In this document: positions 1 to 7,724 of the stretch, piece after piece
How the letters are laid out: the number at the start of each line of letters is the position of its first letter
How positions within the stretch are numbered: position 1 is the stretch's first letter
Source: a virus
Virus record (IMG/VR): IMGVR_UViG_3300025141_000203
Location: 1-43,945 of that record
DNA: 43,945 nt
Reading direction: 5' to 3' (one strand)
Made by a program: the position numbers and the translations under genes
Notes under the pieces: generated by a model
What the model was told of the DNA's origin: nothing
The model's input: only the letters and a program-made list of their open reading frames with translations
Database searches by the model: none

Positions 1-39
1 ACAGGTGCAGTAGGTGATTTAACAGTGAGTACAGACTAA
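1..39 (+). CDS. 3' end of a repeat-rich virion protein (partial)
   Basis: The window opens inside a reading frame that ends with TGAVGDLTVSTD and a TAA stop at 37-39, and the next gene starts on the last base of that stop. The visible residues match the GTGAV-x-x-LTV core of the 22-residue repeat in the protein at 2160-2990, so this is probably the C-terminus of a second member of that family. Only 12 residues are visible, so the call rests on this short resemblance. Confidence 0.5.
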   Translation, partial: TGAVGDLTVSTD

Positions 40-692
40 TGGCAGGATTTACTTATAGCGGCTTAAAGACAGCAATTCAGAATTATTTAGATAATGATGA
101 AACTACTTTTACCAGTACCTTAGATACTTTTATACAGCAGACCGAAGAACGGATTCTTAAATCCGTACAATTACCTGTGTTTCGAAAGAATTCAACGGGT
201 TCAGGAACCTCGGGAAATACATACTTAGCGACGCCAACCGACTATTTGTCACCTTATAGCTTAGCGGTTGTAGATAGTGATAGTAACTATAGTTACTTAT
301 TACTGAAGCATGTAACCTGGATTCGAGATTATACCCCAGCAGTAGCCACAACAGGAGAACCCCTTTACTATGCTCAGTTTGATGACGATACATTTATCTT
401 AGCCCCTACACCAAATAGTAACTTTACGTTTGAGCTACATTATTTTTATCGACCTGCTTCACTAACTGCTGCAGGTGATAGTGGGACAACCTGGCTTTCG
501 ACCAATGCGTCTAATGCCATGTTGTATGGTTGTTTAGTGGAAGGAGCAATTTTTATGAAAACGGCACCTGATGAAATTATGGTGTATGAACAAAAATTTA
601 AAGAAGCTCTCGCAACACTGAAAGCACTAGGGGAGTCGAAAGATGTAAGGGATGAATCCCGATACGATAATGTAAGAATGGCACCACAATAA
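39..692 (+). CDS. Head-tail adaptor protein (SU10 adaptor-like)
   Basis: This 217-residue protein resembles the adaptor family of podovirus-like marine phages, which forms the ring joining the portal to the tail. The N-terminus is helical (FTYSGLKTAIQNYLDNDE, then FIQQTEERILKSV). A beta-rich middle follows with YFYRPASL near residues 131-138, and the helical C-terminus carries a KFKEALATLKALG stretch near residues 186-198. This order of parts is typical of the family. Its place directly before other tail genes fits. The start is the ATG overlapping the previous stop (TAATG). The family call is from remembered sequence pattern and was not searched. Confidence 0.7.
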   Translation: MAGFTYSGLKTAIQNYLDNDETTFTSTLDTFIQQTEERILKSVQLPVFRKNSTGSGTSGNTYLATPTDYLSPYSLAVVDSDSNYSYLLLKHVTWIRDYTPAVATTGEPLYYAQFDDDTFILAPTPNSNFTFELHYFYRPASLTAAGDSGTTWLSTNASNAMLYGCLVEGAIFMKTAPDEIMVYEQKFKEALATLKALGESKDVRDESRYDNVRMAPQ

Positions 693-1435
693 TGCTAAAA
701 GAACCTATATCCGAATTAGAAGGCAAGAATATTGCGATTATTGCTATGGGGAATAGTCAACTAGACTATCATAAAATGATCACCCATAGTAAAAAATTTG
801 ATGAAGTGTGGGCAATTAACGCTATGATTGGCGTTTTAAAAAGAGTTGATAGAGCTTTTGTCATGGATCCAGTTAGTCGCTTTTTTGATACAGACGATGC
901 AGGAAATATGACGGATATGATGAAGGAAACGCTTCCTATAGTAGATTACCCAATATACACGTGTGAGTTGGATAAACGAGTTCCTGCTTTAGAAGAATAC
1001 CCTATCAAAGCAGTTACTACAGATTTAGCATGTGGATATTTTAATAATACTATCTCTTATGCAATTGCTTTTGCACTATGGAATAAAGTAGGCGGTATTA
1101 GTATGTTTGGTGCTGATTTTACTTATAAGGGTAATTTATACTTTGCAGAGCAAGGACGAGGTTGTTGTGAATTTTGGTTGGCAAAATGTATAGACGCAGG
1201 TATTATTGTTCAAGTAGCTTTAACGTCGGGACTTTTAGACGCTGATGTACCGATTCAAGAAAAATTGTATGGGTATCATCGACTAGAAGATCCATATGTA
1301 ACGTATATGGAAAAGGATGAATTAAAAATTTGTAAATGGTCAGAAGTTGAAAAACAACAAGCTATCCCTATAGGACTTGTTGGAAGACACGACGGACAAG
1401 TACAAGAAGGAATTGTGGAGCCTAAGAAATACTAA
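692..1435 (+). CDS. Rossmann-like protein, possible DUF115/GT42-type glycosyltransferase fold
   Basis: The 247-residue product begins with a beta strand and glycine loop, IAIIAMGNSQLDYHK (residues 14-28), of the kind seen in DUF115 and sialyltransferase-like proteins. It continues with EVWAINAMIG and a later GGISMFGADFTYKG segment (residues 133-146) that resembles the second half of those folds. I see no decisive catalytic motif. If it is a transferase, it could decorate virion or host-surface glycans. It sits inside the connector and tail module with start and stop overlaps on both sides, so it is probably co-translated with structural genes. Function is unproven. Confidence 0.45.
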   Translation: MLKEPISELEGKNIAIIAMGNSQLDYHKMITHSKKFDEVWAINAMIGVLKRVDRAFVMDPVSRFFDTDDAGNMTDMMKETLPIVDYPIYTCELDKRVPALEEYPIKAVTTDLACGYFNNTISYAIAFALWNKVGGISMFGADFTYKGNLYFAEQGRGCCEFWLAKCIDAGIIVQVALTSGLLDADVPIQEKLYGYHRLEDPYVTYMEKDELKICKWSEVEKQQAIPIGLVGRHDGQVQEGIVEPKKY

Positions 1436-1725
1436 TGTTTTCACTTAATTCAGAAACAGAAGTTGGAACTCTTGGGGTTACCACAACAGAACACAGAGGG
1501 CACACGATAGAGGAAATTGCGGAAATGGCAATTAATAAAATAATTTCTATCAGTAAAACAGCTCCTGCACCCATAAGGGAACAAGCTCATGTTTTTAAAG
1601 AAACATGCAAAAAGGTGATTACATATTATATGCAAGAAGCGGTGAATAACCACATGTGTACAATAGGCAATCAATTAGAGAAACAAGGTCAAAAAGACCT
1701 AGCTAATATTATTAGGAGACTATAA
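1435..1725 (+). CDS. Small conserved phage protein, unknown function
   Basis: A 96-residue, mostly helical protein with no motif I recognise. It overlaps its neighbours by one base on each side (TAATG at 1433-1437 and 1723-1727), so it is almost certainly a real gene of the virion operon. It contains four cysteines or histidines scattered in the helical part (HVFKETCKK and NHMCTIGNQ) without a clear zinc-binding pattern. A chaperone or minor structural role is possible, but nothing in the sequence decides it. Confidence 0.6.
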   Translation: MFSLNSETEVGTLGVTTTEHRGHTIEEIAEMAINKIISISKTAPAPIREQAHVFKETCKKVITYYMQEAVNNHMCTIGNQLEKQGQKDLANIIRRL

Positions 1726-2153
1726 TGGCAATAACACAAGCGATGTGCACGTCTTTCAAAAGTGAATTGATGACGGCGGTACATAACTTTGCGACAAACG
1801 GTAATACGTTTAAACTGGCTCTTTATACCAGTTCAGCTACTATGAGTGCTTCTACTACAGCGTATAGCACTAGCCAAGAAGCGACAGGAACCAATTACAC
1901 AGCTAAAGGTGGTACTTTAACTAAAGTAGCTCCGACTACATCTGGAACGACAGCGTTCACGGATTTTGCTGATTTAACTTTTGGTACTTGTACGATTACG
2001 GCTAGAGGATGCATGATTTTCAACGACACGGCTTCTGGTGATCCAGCAGTTGCGGTTTTTGATTTTGGTGGAGATAAAACCTCCACAGCAGGAAGTTTTA
2101 CAATTTCCTTCCCTACGGCAGATGCAAGTAACGCTGTAATTAGAATCGCTTAG
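1725..2153 (+). CDS. Beta-rich virion structural protein
   Basis: The 142-residue product is rich in Thr, Ser, Ala and Gly. It shows alternating beta strands such as TFKLALYTSSATMS (residues 28-41) and GCMIFNDTASGDPAVAVFDF (residues 95-114), ending in SNAVIRIA. Proteins of this look recur in marine phage genomes next to the adaptor gene, and a minor tail or head-completion role is the natural reading. The start is set by a TAATG overlap with the upstream stop. No enzymatic motif is visible. Confidence 0.6.
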   Translation: MAITQAMCTSFKSELMTAVHNFATNGNTFKLALYTSSATMSASTTAYSTSQEATGTNYTAKGGTLTKVAPTTSGTTAFTDFADLTFGTCTITARGCMIFNDTASGDPAVAVFDFGGDKTSTAGSFTISFPTADASNAVIRIA

Positions 2154-2159
2154 TAAAGA

Positions 2160-2990
2160 ATGGCTGGCTGGGGTCGGTCTACTTGGGGTTCAGGCACATG
2201 GGGTGAACCCGTTGAAGTTGACGTTACTGTAACCCTTACGGGGCTTGCAGGTACTTCTGCGTTAGGAACCGAAACCGTTACCTGTGATGCTAATGTAGCG
2301 GAAACAGGCGTAGCGGGCACAGGTTCTGTCGGTACGGTTGTTGCAACAGGTGCAGCGATTGTCACCGAAACAGGGGTAGTTGGTACTACCGCACTCGGCA
2401 CAGAAACAGTCACTGGAGATGCTAATGTAGCAGAAACAGGAGTTGCTGGAACAGGAGCGGTCAGTTCACTTACTGTAACAGGAGCAGCCAATGTTTCTGA
2501 AACAGGAGTTGCGGGAACTAGCGCAGTTAGTAGCGTAACTGCGACAGGAGGAGCTAATGTAGCAGAAACAGGAGTAGCAGGAACAGGTGCCGTAGGTACG
2601 GTTGTAGCTAATGGAGTTGCTCTGGTAGGAGTTAGTGGTACTGCTTCTACAGTAGCACAAGGCGATGAAACGGTAACTGGGGACGCTAATGTTTATCCTA
2701 CAGGATTAGCAGGAACTTCTGCTTTAGGAACTTTAAGTCTAGTAACTAATAATGTAATATCAGTTACGCAAGACGCCATGACCAGTGGTCTTGGTAGTTT
2801 AACGGTTACAACCCACGTAACTATTGCAATTACAGGAGTTTATGGCACAGGAGCAGTTAGCACCCTTACGGTTTGGGGCGAAATACAACCAGGACAAACG
2901 CCCGATTGGACGGGAGTTACTGACTCACAAAGCCCGAGTTGGAGCGAAGTTTCGGATTCACAAACTCCTGATTGGAAAGAAGTTGCTTAA
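2160..2990 (+). CDS. 22-residue-repeat virion or fibre protein
   Basis: The 276-residue protein starts with a Trp-Gly motif (WGRSTWGSGTWG) and then contains ten consecutive 22-residue units covering residues 24-243. The typical unit is VAETGVAGTGAV followed by a short strand and TGDAN. The tail (residues 244-276) repeats DSQ-x-P-x-W and TPDW words. Such regular beta repeats suggest an extended fibre or decoration protein on the virion. The ATG at 2160 has no strong ribosome binding site and follows the previous stop by six bases, so translational coupling is likely. Repeat decay is greatest in the last four units. Confidence 0.65.
   Translation: MAGWGRSTWGSGTWGEPVEVDVTVTLTGLAGTSALGTETVTCDANVAETGVAGTGSVGTVVATGAAIVTETGVVGTTALGTETVTGDANVAETGVAGTGAVSSLTVTGAANVSETGVAGTSAVSSVTATGGANVAETGVAGTGAVGTVVANGVALVGVSGTASTVAQGDETVTGDANVYPTGLAGTSALGTLSLVTNNVISVTQDAMTSGLGSLTVTTHVTIAITGVYGTGAVSTLTVWGEIQPGQTPDWTGVTDSQSPSWSEVSDSQTPDWKEVA
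2229..2888 (+). repeat. Ten coding tandem repeats of 66 bases
   Basis: Ten in-frame 22-codon units can be laid end to end without gaps. The conserved words are TG-V/L-AGT and G-x-x-TVTGDAN. Bases differ more than residues, so the array is old and under protein-level selection. Confidence 0.8.
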
Positions 2991-3001
2991 TAATTATGGA
3001 A

Positions 3002-3031
3002 ATCATAGTATAATCATAGCGGAGAAAAATT
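3002..3031 (+). promoter_or_regulatory. Possible promoter and RBS ahead of the fibre gene
   Basis: A perfect TATAAT lies at 3009-3014, flanked by a direct repeat of ATCATAG (3002-3008 and 3013-3019). A good GGAG ribosome binding site follows, 6-9 bases before the ATG at 3032. No convincing -35 box is present, so this is a weak promoter call but a firm RBS. Confidence 0.3.
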
Positions 3032-6000
3032 ATGGCAAGCACATATGTAAATAATCTAAGACTCGATGAAATGGCTACTGGTGACGGTAGCGGAACATGG
3101 GGCACAACGACAAATACGAATTTAACGCTTATAGCGGATGCTTTCGGTAGTGCGTCAACAGGGATCACGGGAACTTCCCACACGATTACTATACCTGATG
3201 GCACAGAAACGGATTCGGAAGCAAGAAGTATGGTATTGACCTTAACGGGATCTATTACCGCACTCAATACAGTTACTTTAGCTCCCAACACAGTTAGTAA
3301 AGTCTGGATAATCCAGAACTCTGCTGGTTACGCAGTTAGCCTTACCCAAGGCACAGGAGCCAATGTCGTAATACCGAATGGCGGTATTAAAATGGTGGTG
3401 GCTGACGGAGCAGGATCGGGTGCTGCAATTACTGACGTTTTAGATTTAACAGGTGGCACAGGCAACGTAGGACTCGGTAGCGGTAATTTAGGCACAGCCC
3501 TCACCACAGGTACGGACAACGTAGCGATAGGGGAAGCGTCACTGGATGCGGTCACTACTGGTTCTGACAACACCGCAGTAGGTGATAATGCTGGGGGTGC
3601 TTTAACCACAGGTGATTCTAATGTGGCTATTGGATCAGGTGCTTTATTGGTAGCAACAACTGCCAGCAACAATGTTGCGGTAGGAACTTCGGCTTTAACC
3701 GCTAATTCTTCTGGAACAGATAATGTAGCGGTTGGTGACTCGGCAGGTGATGCTGTCACCACTGGCTCAGATAATACTTTAATTGGTGATAATGCTGGTG
3801 GTGCTTTAACCACAGGCGGCAATAACGTAGCTATTGGTTCAGGAGCCTTATTAGTAGCCACAACGGCTGCTGATAATACCGCAGTAGGAACATCAGCTTT
3901 AGCAGCCAATAGTTCTGGAACAGACAACACAGCAATAGGCTATACAGCAGGAACTGCTATAACCACAGGTTCTAATAACACTTTTGTCGGAGATATTTCT
4001 GGATTAGCAGTTACTACTGGTGCTTCTAATACCGCAGTAGGAGCTGATTCTTTTAAAACTGCCACAACTGGGGATCATAATACAGCACTGGGTAAACAGG
4101 CATTAGAGGTAGCAACTACATCATCATATAATACAGCAGTAGGCTCAAGTTCTGGTGCAGCAGTAACTACAGGAGCAAATAATGTTTTAGTTGGTTATCT
4201 AGCTGGAACTGCAATCACAACAGGTGCTGGAAATACGGCAGTAGGTAAAAGTGCCTTAGATGCTACTACAACAGCAGACAACAACACAGCCGTTGGTTTA
4301 GATGCTTTAGGAGCAAACAGTACAGGGGCAGACAACACTGCTATTGGCTATAATGCTTTAACAGCGAATACTACTGCGAGTAACAATATTGCTATAGGAA
4401 GTTCAGCTTTATTAGCTAATACCACAGGTACAGAGAATCTTGCTATAGGAGCTGATGCTTTAAAAACAGTAACTACAGTAGATGGAAATGTTGCCATAGG
4501 CTATCGTGCTTTAGAAGATAGTGCTGTAGCTGATAATACTGCTGTTGGTAATGGTGCTATGCGAGAAAACACTACAGGCACAGCTAATGTTGGTCTTGGT
4601 GCTTATGCGTTAATGGTAAATACTACAGGTGCTTCTAATACAGGACTTGGTAGGAATGCTTTGGTAGCAAACACGACAGCATCAGACAACACAGCAGTGG
4701 GTGCTTATGCTTTAACAGCAAATACGACAGGTGCAGCTAACACAGCATTTGGATCAGAAGCATTAAAAGCTAATACAACAGGTGCTAAAAATGTTGCTGT
4801 AGGTGCTTCTGCTGGAACTGCCATTACCACAGGAAGTTATAATGTCTGTCTTGGTCCAGAATCTGGAGATTCCATTACTACAGGTGGTTATAATATTTGT
4901 ATAGGAAGAGAAGCTGGTGCAGCACTAACGACAGGGGAAGAGAATGTAGCTATTGGTGGTAAAGCATTAGACGCTCAAACAACAGTTTCAAGTAATACAG
5001 CAGTTGGTTATTTTGCTTTAGGAGCAAACACATCTGGAACAACTAATACTGCTCTTGGTGCAAATTCTTTAGCAACAAACACGACAGGTGCTGGTAATAC
5101 AGCAGTTGGTAAAGATGCTTTAACAACAAACACCACAGGTCAATATAACACAGCAGTTGGTTGGATTGCTTTAACAACAAATTCGACAGGTAACAATAAC
5201 ACAGCCTTTGGCAGAAGTGCTTTAGCAGCAAACACCACAGCTTCTGATAATACAGCCGTTGGTTATATATGTTTAAATACAAACTCGACAGGTGCAAGTA
5301 ACACAGCCGTTGGATATGGTGCTTTATATAGTAATACGACAGGACCGAACAATACAGCAGTTGGTTACAATGCTTTAACAGCAAACACAACAGGAGATAG
5401 AAATGTTGCTGTGGGTAGAAATTCTTTAGATTCCGTTACAACTGGTGATGATAATGTTTTTGTTGGTGGTTATGCGGGAGATGCAATTACCACAGGAAGC
5501 AATAATACGGGAATTGGTAGGAATCCTTTAAATGGTCTTTCTACAGGATCAAACAACATAGGTATTGGCTATGACGCTGGTAACTCTGGTACTCCGGGTG
5601 GAACACTTACTGGAAGCAATACAGTATGTATAGGTAATGCAAGTATTTCTTCTGCTAATATTCAGGTTGATTGGACTATTGCTTCTGATAAACGAGATAA
5701 AACCGATGTCAGTCCTTTAGACTTAGGACTAGACTTTATTAACAAACTAGAACCAGTTACTTATCGTTGGGATAAGCGTAGTAGCTATAGTAAAGATCAA
5801 GATATAACTCCTGACGGAACACATAAGGAAGAACAACTGGAAGGTGGTTTTTTAGCACAGGATGTTGAAGTTATAGAAAACCAGTATGGTTATCAGCAGT
5901 CTGATAAGACTAATTTAATAACACATTTAAGCGATGATGGCATGATGTATGGAATTAAATATTCCAAATTAGTTCCTATGCTAACCAAAGCAATACAAGA

Positions 6001-6052
6001 ACTCTCGGCAAAAGTCGAAGAATTAGAAAAACAACTTAATAATAAGGAGTAA
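3032..6052 (+). CDS. Tail fibre/adhesin with 17-residue repeats and S74 self-cleaving chaperone
   Basis: This 1006-residue protein has three parts. The N-terminus (about 1-140; ASTYVNNLRLDEMATGDGSG, GTWGTTTN) is a marine phage fibre attachment region. The middle (about 160-860) is roughly forty 17-residue units of the form NTAVGxxALxANTTGxx, the pattern of trimeric autotransporter (YadA-head) coils. The C-terminus (about 880-1006) is an intramolecular chaperone of the peptidase S74 class: ASDKRDK, then LEPVTYRW, GFLAQDVE, YSKLVPMLTKAIQEL and a terminal coiled coil. By analogy with endosialidase tailspikes, Ser885 and Lys890 would be the catalytic pair, with cleavage just before Ser885 after trimerisation. 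It is the likely host-recognition protein. Confidence 0.88.
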   Translation: MASTYVNNLRLDEMATGDGSGTWGTTTNTNLTLIADAFGSASTGITGTSHTITIPDGTETDSEARSMVLTLTGSITALNTVTLAPNTVSKVWIIQNSAGYAVSLTQGTGANVVIPNGGIKMVVADGAGSGAAITDVLDLTGGTGNVGLGSGNLGTALTTGTDNVAIGEASLDAVTTGSDNTAVGDNAGGALTTGDSNVAIGSGALLVATTASNNVAVGTSALTANSSGTDNVAVGDSAGDAVTTGSDNTLIGDNAGGALTTGGNNVAIGSGALLVATTAADNTAVGTSALAANSSGTDNTAIGYTAGTAITTGSNNTFVGDISGLAVTTGASNTAVGADSFKTATTGDHNTALGKQALEVATTSSYNTAVGSSSGAAVTTGANNVLVGYLAGTAITTGAGNTAVGKSALDATTTADNNTAVGLDALGANSTGADNTAIGYNALTANTTASNNIAIGSSALLANTTGTENLAIGADALKTVTTVDGNVAIGYRALEDSAVADNTAVGNGAMRENTTGTANVGLGAYALMVNTTGASNTGLGRNALVANTTASDNTAVGAYALTANTTGAANTAFGSEALKANTTGAKNVAVGASAGTAITTGSYNVCLGPESGDSITTGGYNICIGREAGAALTTGEENVAIGGKALDAQTTVSSNTAVGYFALGANTSGTTNTALGANSLATNTTGAGNTAVGKDALTTNTTGQYNTAVGWIALTTNSTGNNNTAFGRSALAANTTASDNTAVGYICLNTNSTGASNTAVGYGALYSNTTGPNNTAVGYNALTANTTGDRNVAVGRNSLDSVTTGDDNVFVGGYAGDAITTGSNNTGIGRNPLNGLSTGSNNIGIGYDAGNSGTPGGTLTGSNTVCIGNASISSANIQVDWTIASDKRDKTDVSPLDLGLDFINKLEPVTYRWDKRSSYSKDQDITPDGTHKEEQLEGGFLAQDVEVIENQYGYQQSDKTNLITHLSDDGMMYGIKYSKLVPMLTKAIQELSAKVEELEKQLNNKE
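3510..5640 (+). repeat. About forty degenerate 51-base coding repeats
   Basis: In-frame 17-codon units repeat almost without interruption through the fibre gene, encoding the NTAVG and NTTG words. Several neighbouring units are nearly identical at the DNA level, such as GCTTTAACAGCAAATAC-type stretches near 4370, 4710 and 5370. That would allow length change by recombination. End positions are approximate. Confidence 0.8.
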
Positions 6053-6055
6053 AAA

Positions 6056-6394
6056 ATGGCAGTAACTAAAACCTTAATCACAGCGATACCCTACAACAAG
6101 AGTAGTAAGGTGCAAAAGTGGGATTTAGGCATGAAGTATAATCAAGGCAGTAAAAGTGCAAGTCCTTCAACTTACTATGAAAGTGAGTTTAGTACAACTG
6201 TTGAGGCAACTGATCCAGTAACAGGTGCTACTAACTTCACGCCCAAAGCGGAAGGCAGTTGGACTTTAGCTGAATTGAAGGCTTTATGCCCTACGTCACA
6301 TTGGGACATTGTATTTGCGAGTCAGTACGACAGCGTAATTACTAATCCCCCTGACGATCCAGTACCTGACCCAGATTACGTTATCCCTAGTTAA
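6056..6394 (+). CDS. Small virion-associated protein, unknown function
   Basis: A 112-residue protein directly after the fibre gene (AATAAGGAGTAAAAA gives a strong ribosome binding site). It has a KVQKWDLGMKYNQG segment, a Thr/Ser-rich middle, and an acidic, proline-rich end (DDPVPDPDYVIPS). I recognise this as a recurring marine phage protein, but no function is known to me. Its position between the fibre and an oxygenase suggests a tail-associated or fibre-assembly role. Confidence 0.6.
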   Translation: MAVTKTLITAIPYNKSSKVQKWDLGMKYNQGSKSASPSTYYESEFSTTVEATDPVTGATNFTPKAEGSWTLAELKALCPTSHWDIVFASQYDSVITNPPDDPVPDPDYVIPS

Positions 6395-6396
6395 GC

Positions 6397-7113
6397 ATGG
6401 CTTACGAAAGGGCAGATGGTCAAGGCGAAGTTGACATCTATACGATGCCAGCTTTGTTTATGCTGAAGGCTAAAATACCTGATAAGTTAGTAGATGGTTT
6501 AAACGATTATCTAGATGAATTATTGGAAGATGAGGAGAGAGAATCTTTAGCTAAAACTTTGGTGGGACAAATCCATCAGGGACAACAGCTTAATATTCCC
6601 CCTACTGATGATGAGCGTATTCAGCCTTATGTAGCGTATTTGTGTGATTTAGGAGCAACCTATATCAATCATTTTAGCCAGTCCACAGGGATTATGTTTA
6701 AGCACAATAAACAAATAGCTTTAGACGAACTCTGGTCGGTGCATAGTTTTGAGGGAGACTACAATCCCATTCACGATCACGGCACTAAGACTATTATGGG
6801 TATTTCTACAACTACATGGACTAAAGTACCGCAACAGGTATTAGACCAACCGACATCGGGAACGCCTGAGTACAGCTTATATAATGATTCAGGACACAGT
6901 GACGGCTGTTTAGCTTTTAGCTACGGCAGAAACAGTCTAATAGATACAGACAGGCTGTTTCCGCCACAAAGTTGCGTGGTTAAGCCAGAAATAGGAGTAC
7001 AGTATATGTTCCCATCAGGCTTACAGCACATGGTATATCCTTTCTTCGGAGAGGGTGAGAGAAGAACAGTCGCAGCGAATTTGAATTGCTGGGACATACA
7101 GGAAAAACAATGA
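6397..7113 (+). CDS. 2OG-Fe(II) oxygenase-like protein
   Basis: The 238-residue product resembles the phage branch of 2-oxoglutarate/Fe(II) dioxygenases. The metal site would be His126 and His128 in NPIHDHG, with distal His211 in GLQHMVYPF. Arg222 or Arg223 in GERRTVAANLN would bind the 2OG carboxylate. In this family (TIGR02466-like) the first motif is often H-x-H rather than H-x-D, as here. The substrate is unknown; prolyl or other side-chain hydroxylation is a guess from related families. It is embedded among virion genes and ends in an ATGA overlap with the next gene. Confidence 0.7.
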   Translation: MAYERADGQGEVDIYTMPALFMLKAKIPDKLVDGLNDYLDELLEDEERESLAKTLVGQIHQGQQLNIPPTDDERIQPYVAYLCDLGATYINHFSQSTGIMFKHNKQIALDELWSVHSFEGDYNPIHDHGTKTIMGISTTTWTKVPQQVLDQPTSGTPEYSLYNDSGHSDGCLAFSYGRNSLIDTDRLFPPQSCVVKPEIGVQYMFPSGLQHMVYPFFGEGERRTVAANLNCWDIQEKQ

Positions 7114-7346
7114 CAGAAGAAGTAAAAGAAGAATATCAACATTGGGAAAAGGAAGAAGAAGTAAACCCTTTAATAACTACTAAATTGGCGTATGTAGATA
7201 ACTTACAACAGGAAATACAGAACTTACAGGAACAAATGACTTCCTTACAGTATCAGTTGGATATTAGAGTAACGGCTTTAACAATGTACCAAAGTACGCT
7301 AGAAGTTAAAGAAGAATCCAAAGAAAATGGTGAAGATAAAGTTTAA
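7110..7346 (+). CDS. Small coiled-coil protein
   Basis: A 78-residue protein whose start is the ATG overlapping the oxygenase stop (ATGA at 7110-7113). An upstream in-frame ATG at 7086 would lie inside the oxygenase gene. The middle, YVDNLQQEIQNLQEQMTSLQ (about residues 27-46), has clear heptads of Leu, Ile and Met with many Gln residues. Both ends are charged. It is probably a structural or scaffolding partner; nothing more specific is visible. Confidence 0.6.
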   Translation: MTEEVKEEYQHWEKEEEVNPLITTKLAYVDNLQQEIQNLQEQMTSLQYQLDIRVTALTMYQSTLEVKEESKENGEDKV

Positions 7347-7366
7347 CAAAATAAAGAGGTAAAATT

Positions 7367-7537
7367 ATGTTAATAATGATTGGATTGATAATAAGTGCAA
7401 TAGTGTTTATTGCATCAGCAATTGCTGCTATTACACCCACACCTAAAGATGATAAATTGATAGGAAAACTATACAAAATCATCGATGTGTGTGCGTTAAA
7501 TATTGGTAAAGCCAAAGATAAGCCAAAAAAGAAATAA
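7367..7537 (+). CDS. Small one-helix membrane protein
   Basis: A 56-residue gene with an AGAGGT ribosome binding site. Residues 2-23 are a continuous hydrophobic stretch (LIMIGLIISAIVFIASAIAA), followed by a basic tail ending in KPKKK. It ends one base before the next ATG. Similar small proteins occur in marine phages beside a second small membrane protein, as here. A holin or holin-regulator role is plausible but not shown. Confidence 0.65.
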   Translation: MLIMIGLIISAIVFIASAIAAITPTPKDDKLIGKLYKIIDVCALNIGKAKDKPKKK

Positions 7538-7720
7538 ATGGCTACCGCCGAAGAAGCATTTATAAAAGTAGAGGCACATGAAAAAGAATGTGCTATTCGC
7601 TACGAGCATATAGAAAAAAGACTAGAAGAAGGTTCAGAAAAGTTTAAACGACTTGAGTTAATTCTTTGGGGGCTTTATGGATTAATTGCTGCTTCTTTGG
7701 GGATAGATAAATTACTTTAA
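7538..7720 (+). CDS. XhlA-like small membrane protein, holin-associated candidate
   Basis: The 60-residue product has a charged coiled-coil N-terminus (about residues 5-38) and one C-terminal membrane segment (ILWGLYGLIAASLGIDKLL, residues 42-60). This is the architecture of XhlA-type haemolysin/holin-associated proteins. The gene starts immediately after the previous stop (TAAATG). The membrane segment lies at the very end, so the long helical part would face the cytoplasm. The call is from architecture only. Confidence 0.55.
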   Translation: MATAEEAFIKVEAHEKECAIRYEHIEKRLEEGSEKFKRLELILWGLYGLIAASLGIDKLL

Positions 7721-7724
7721 AACA

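Noticed and set aside
3328-3930. Minus-strand open frame opposite the fibre repeats
   Set aside because: It mirrors the codon repeats of the fibre gene and shows no protein features of its own.
3500-5640. CRISPR-like array
   Set aside because: Repeats are in frame, degenerate, without spacers, and encode NTAVG/NTTG words.
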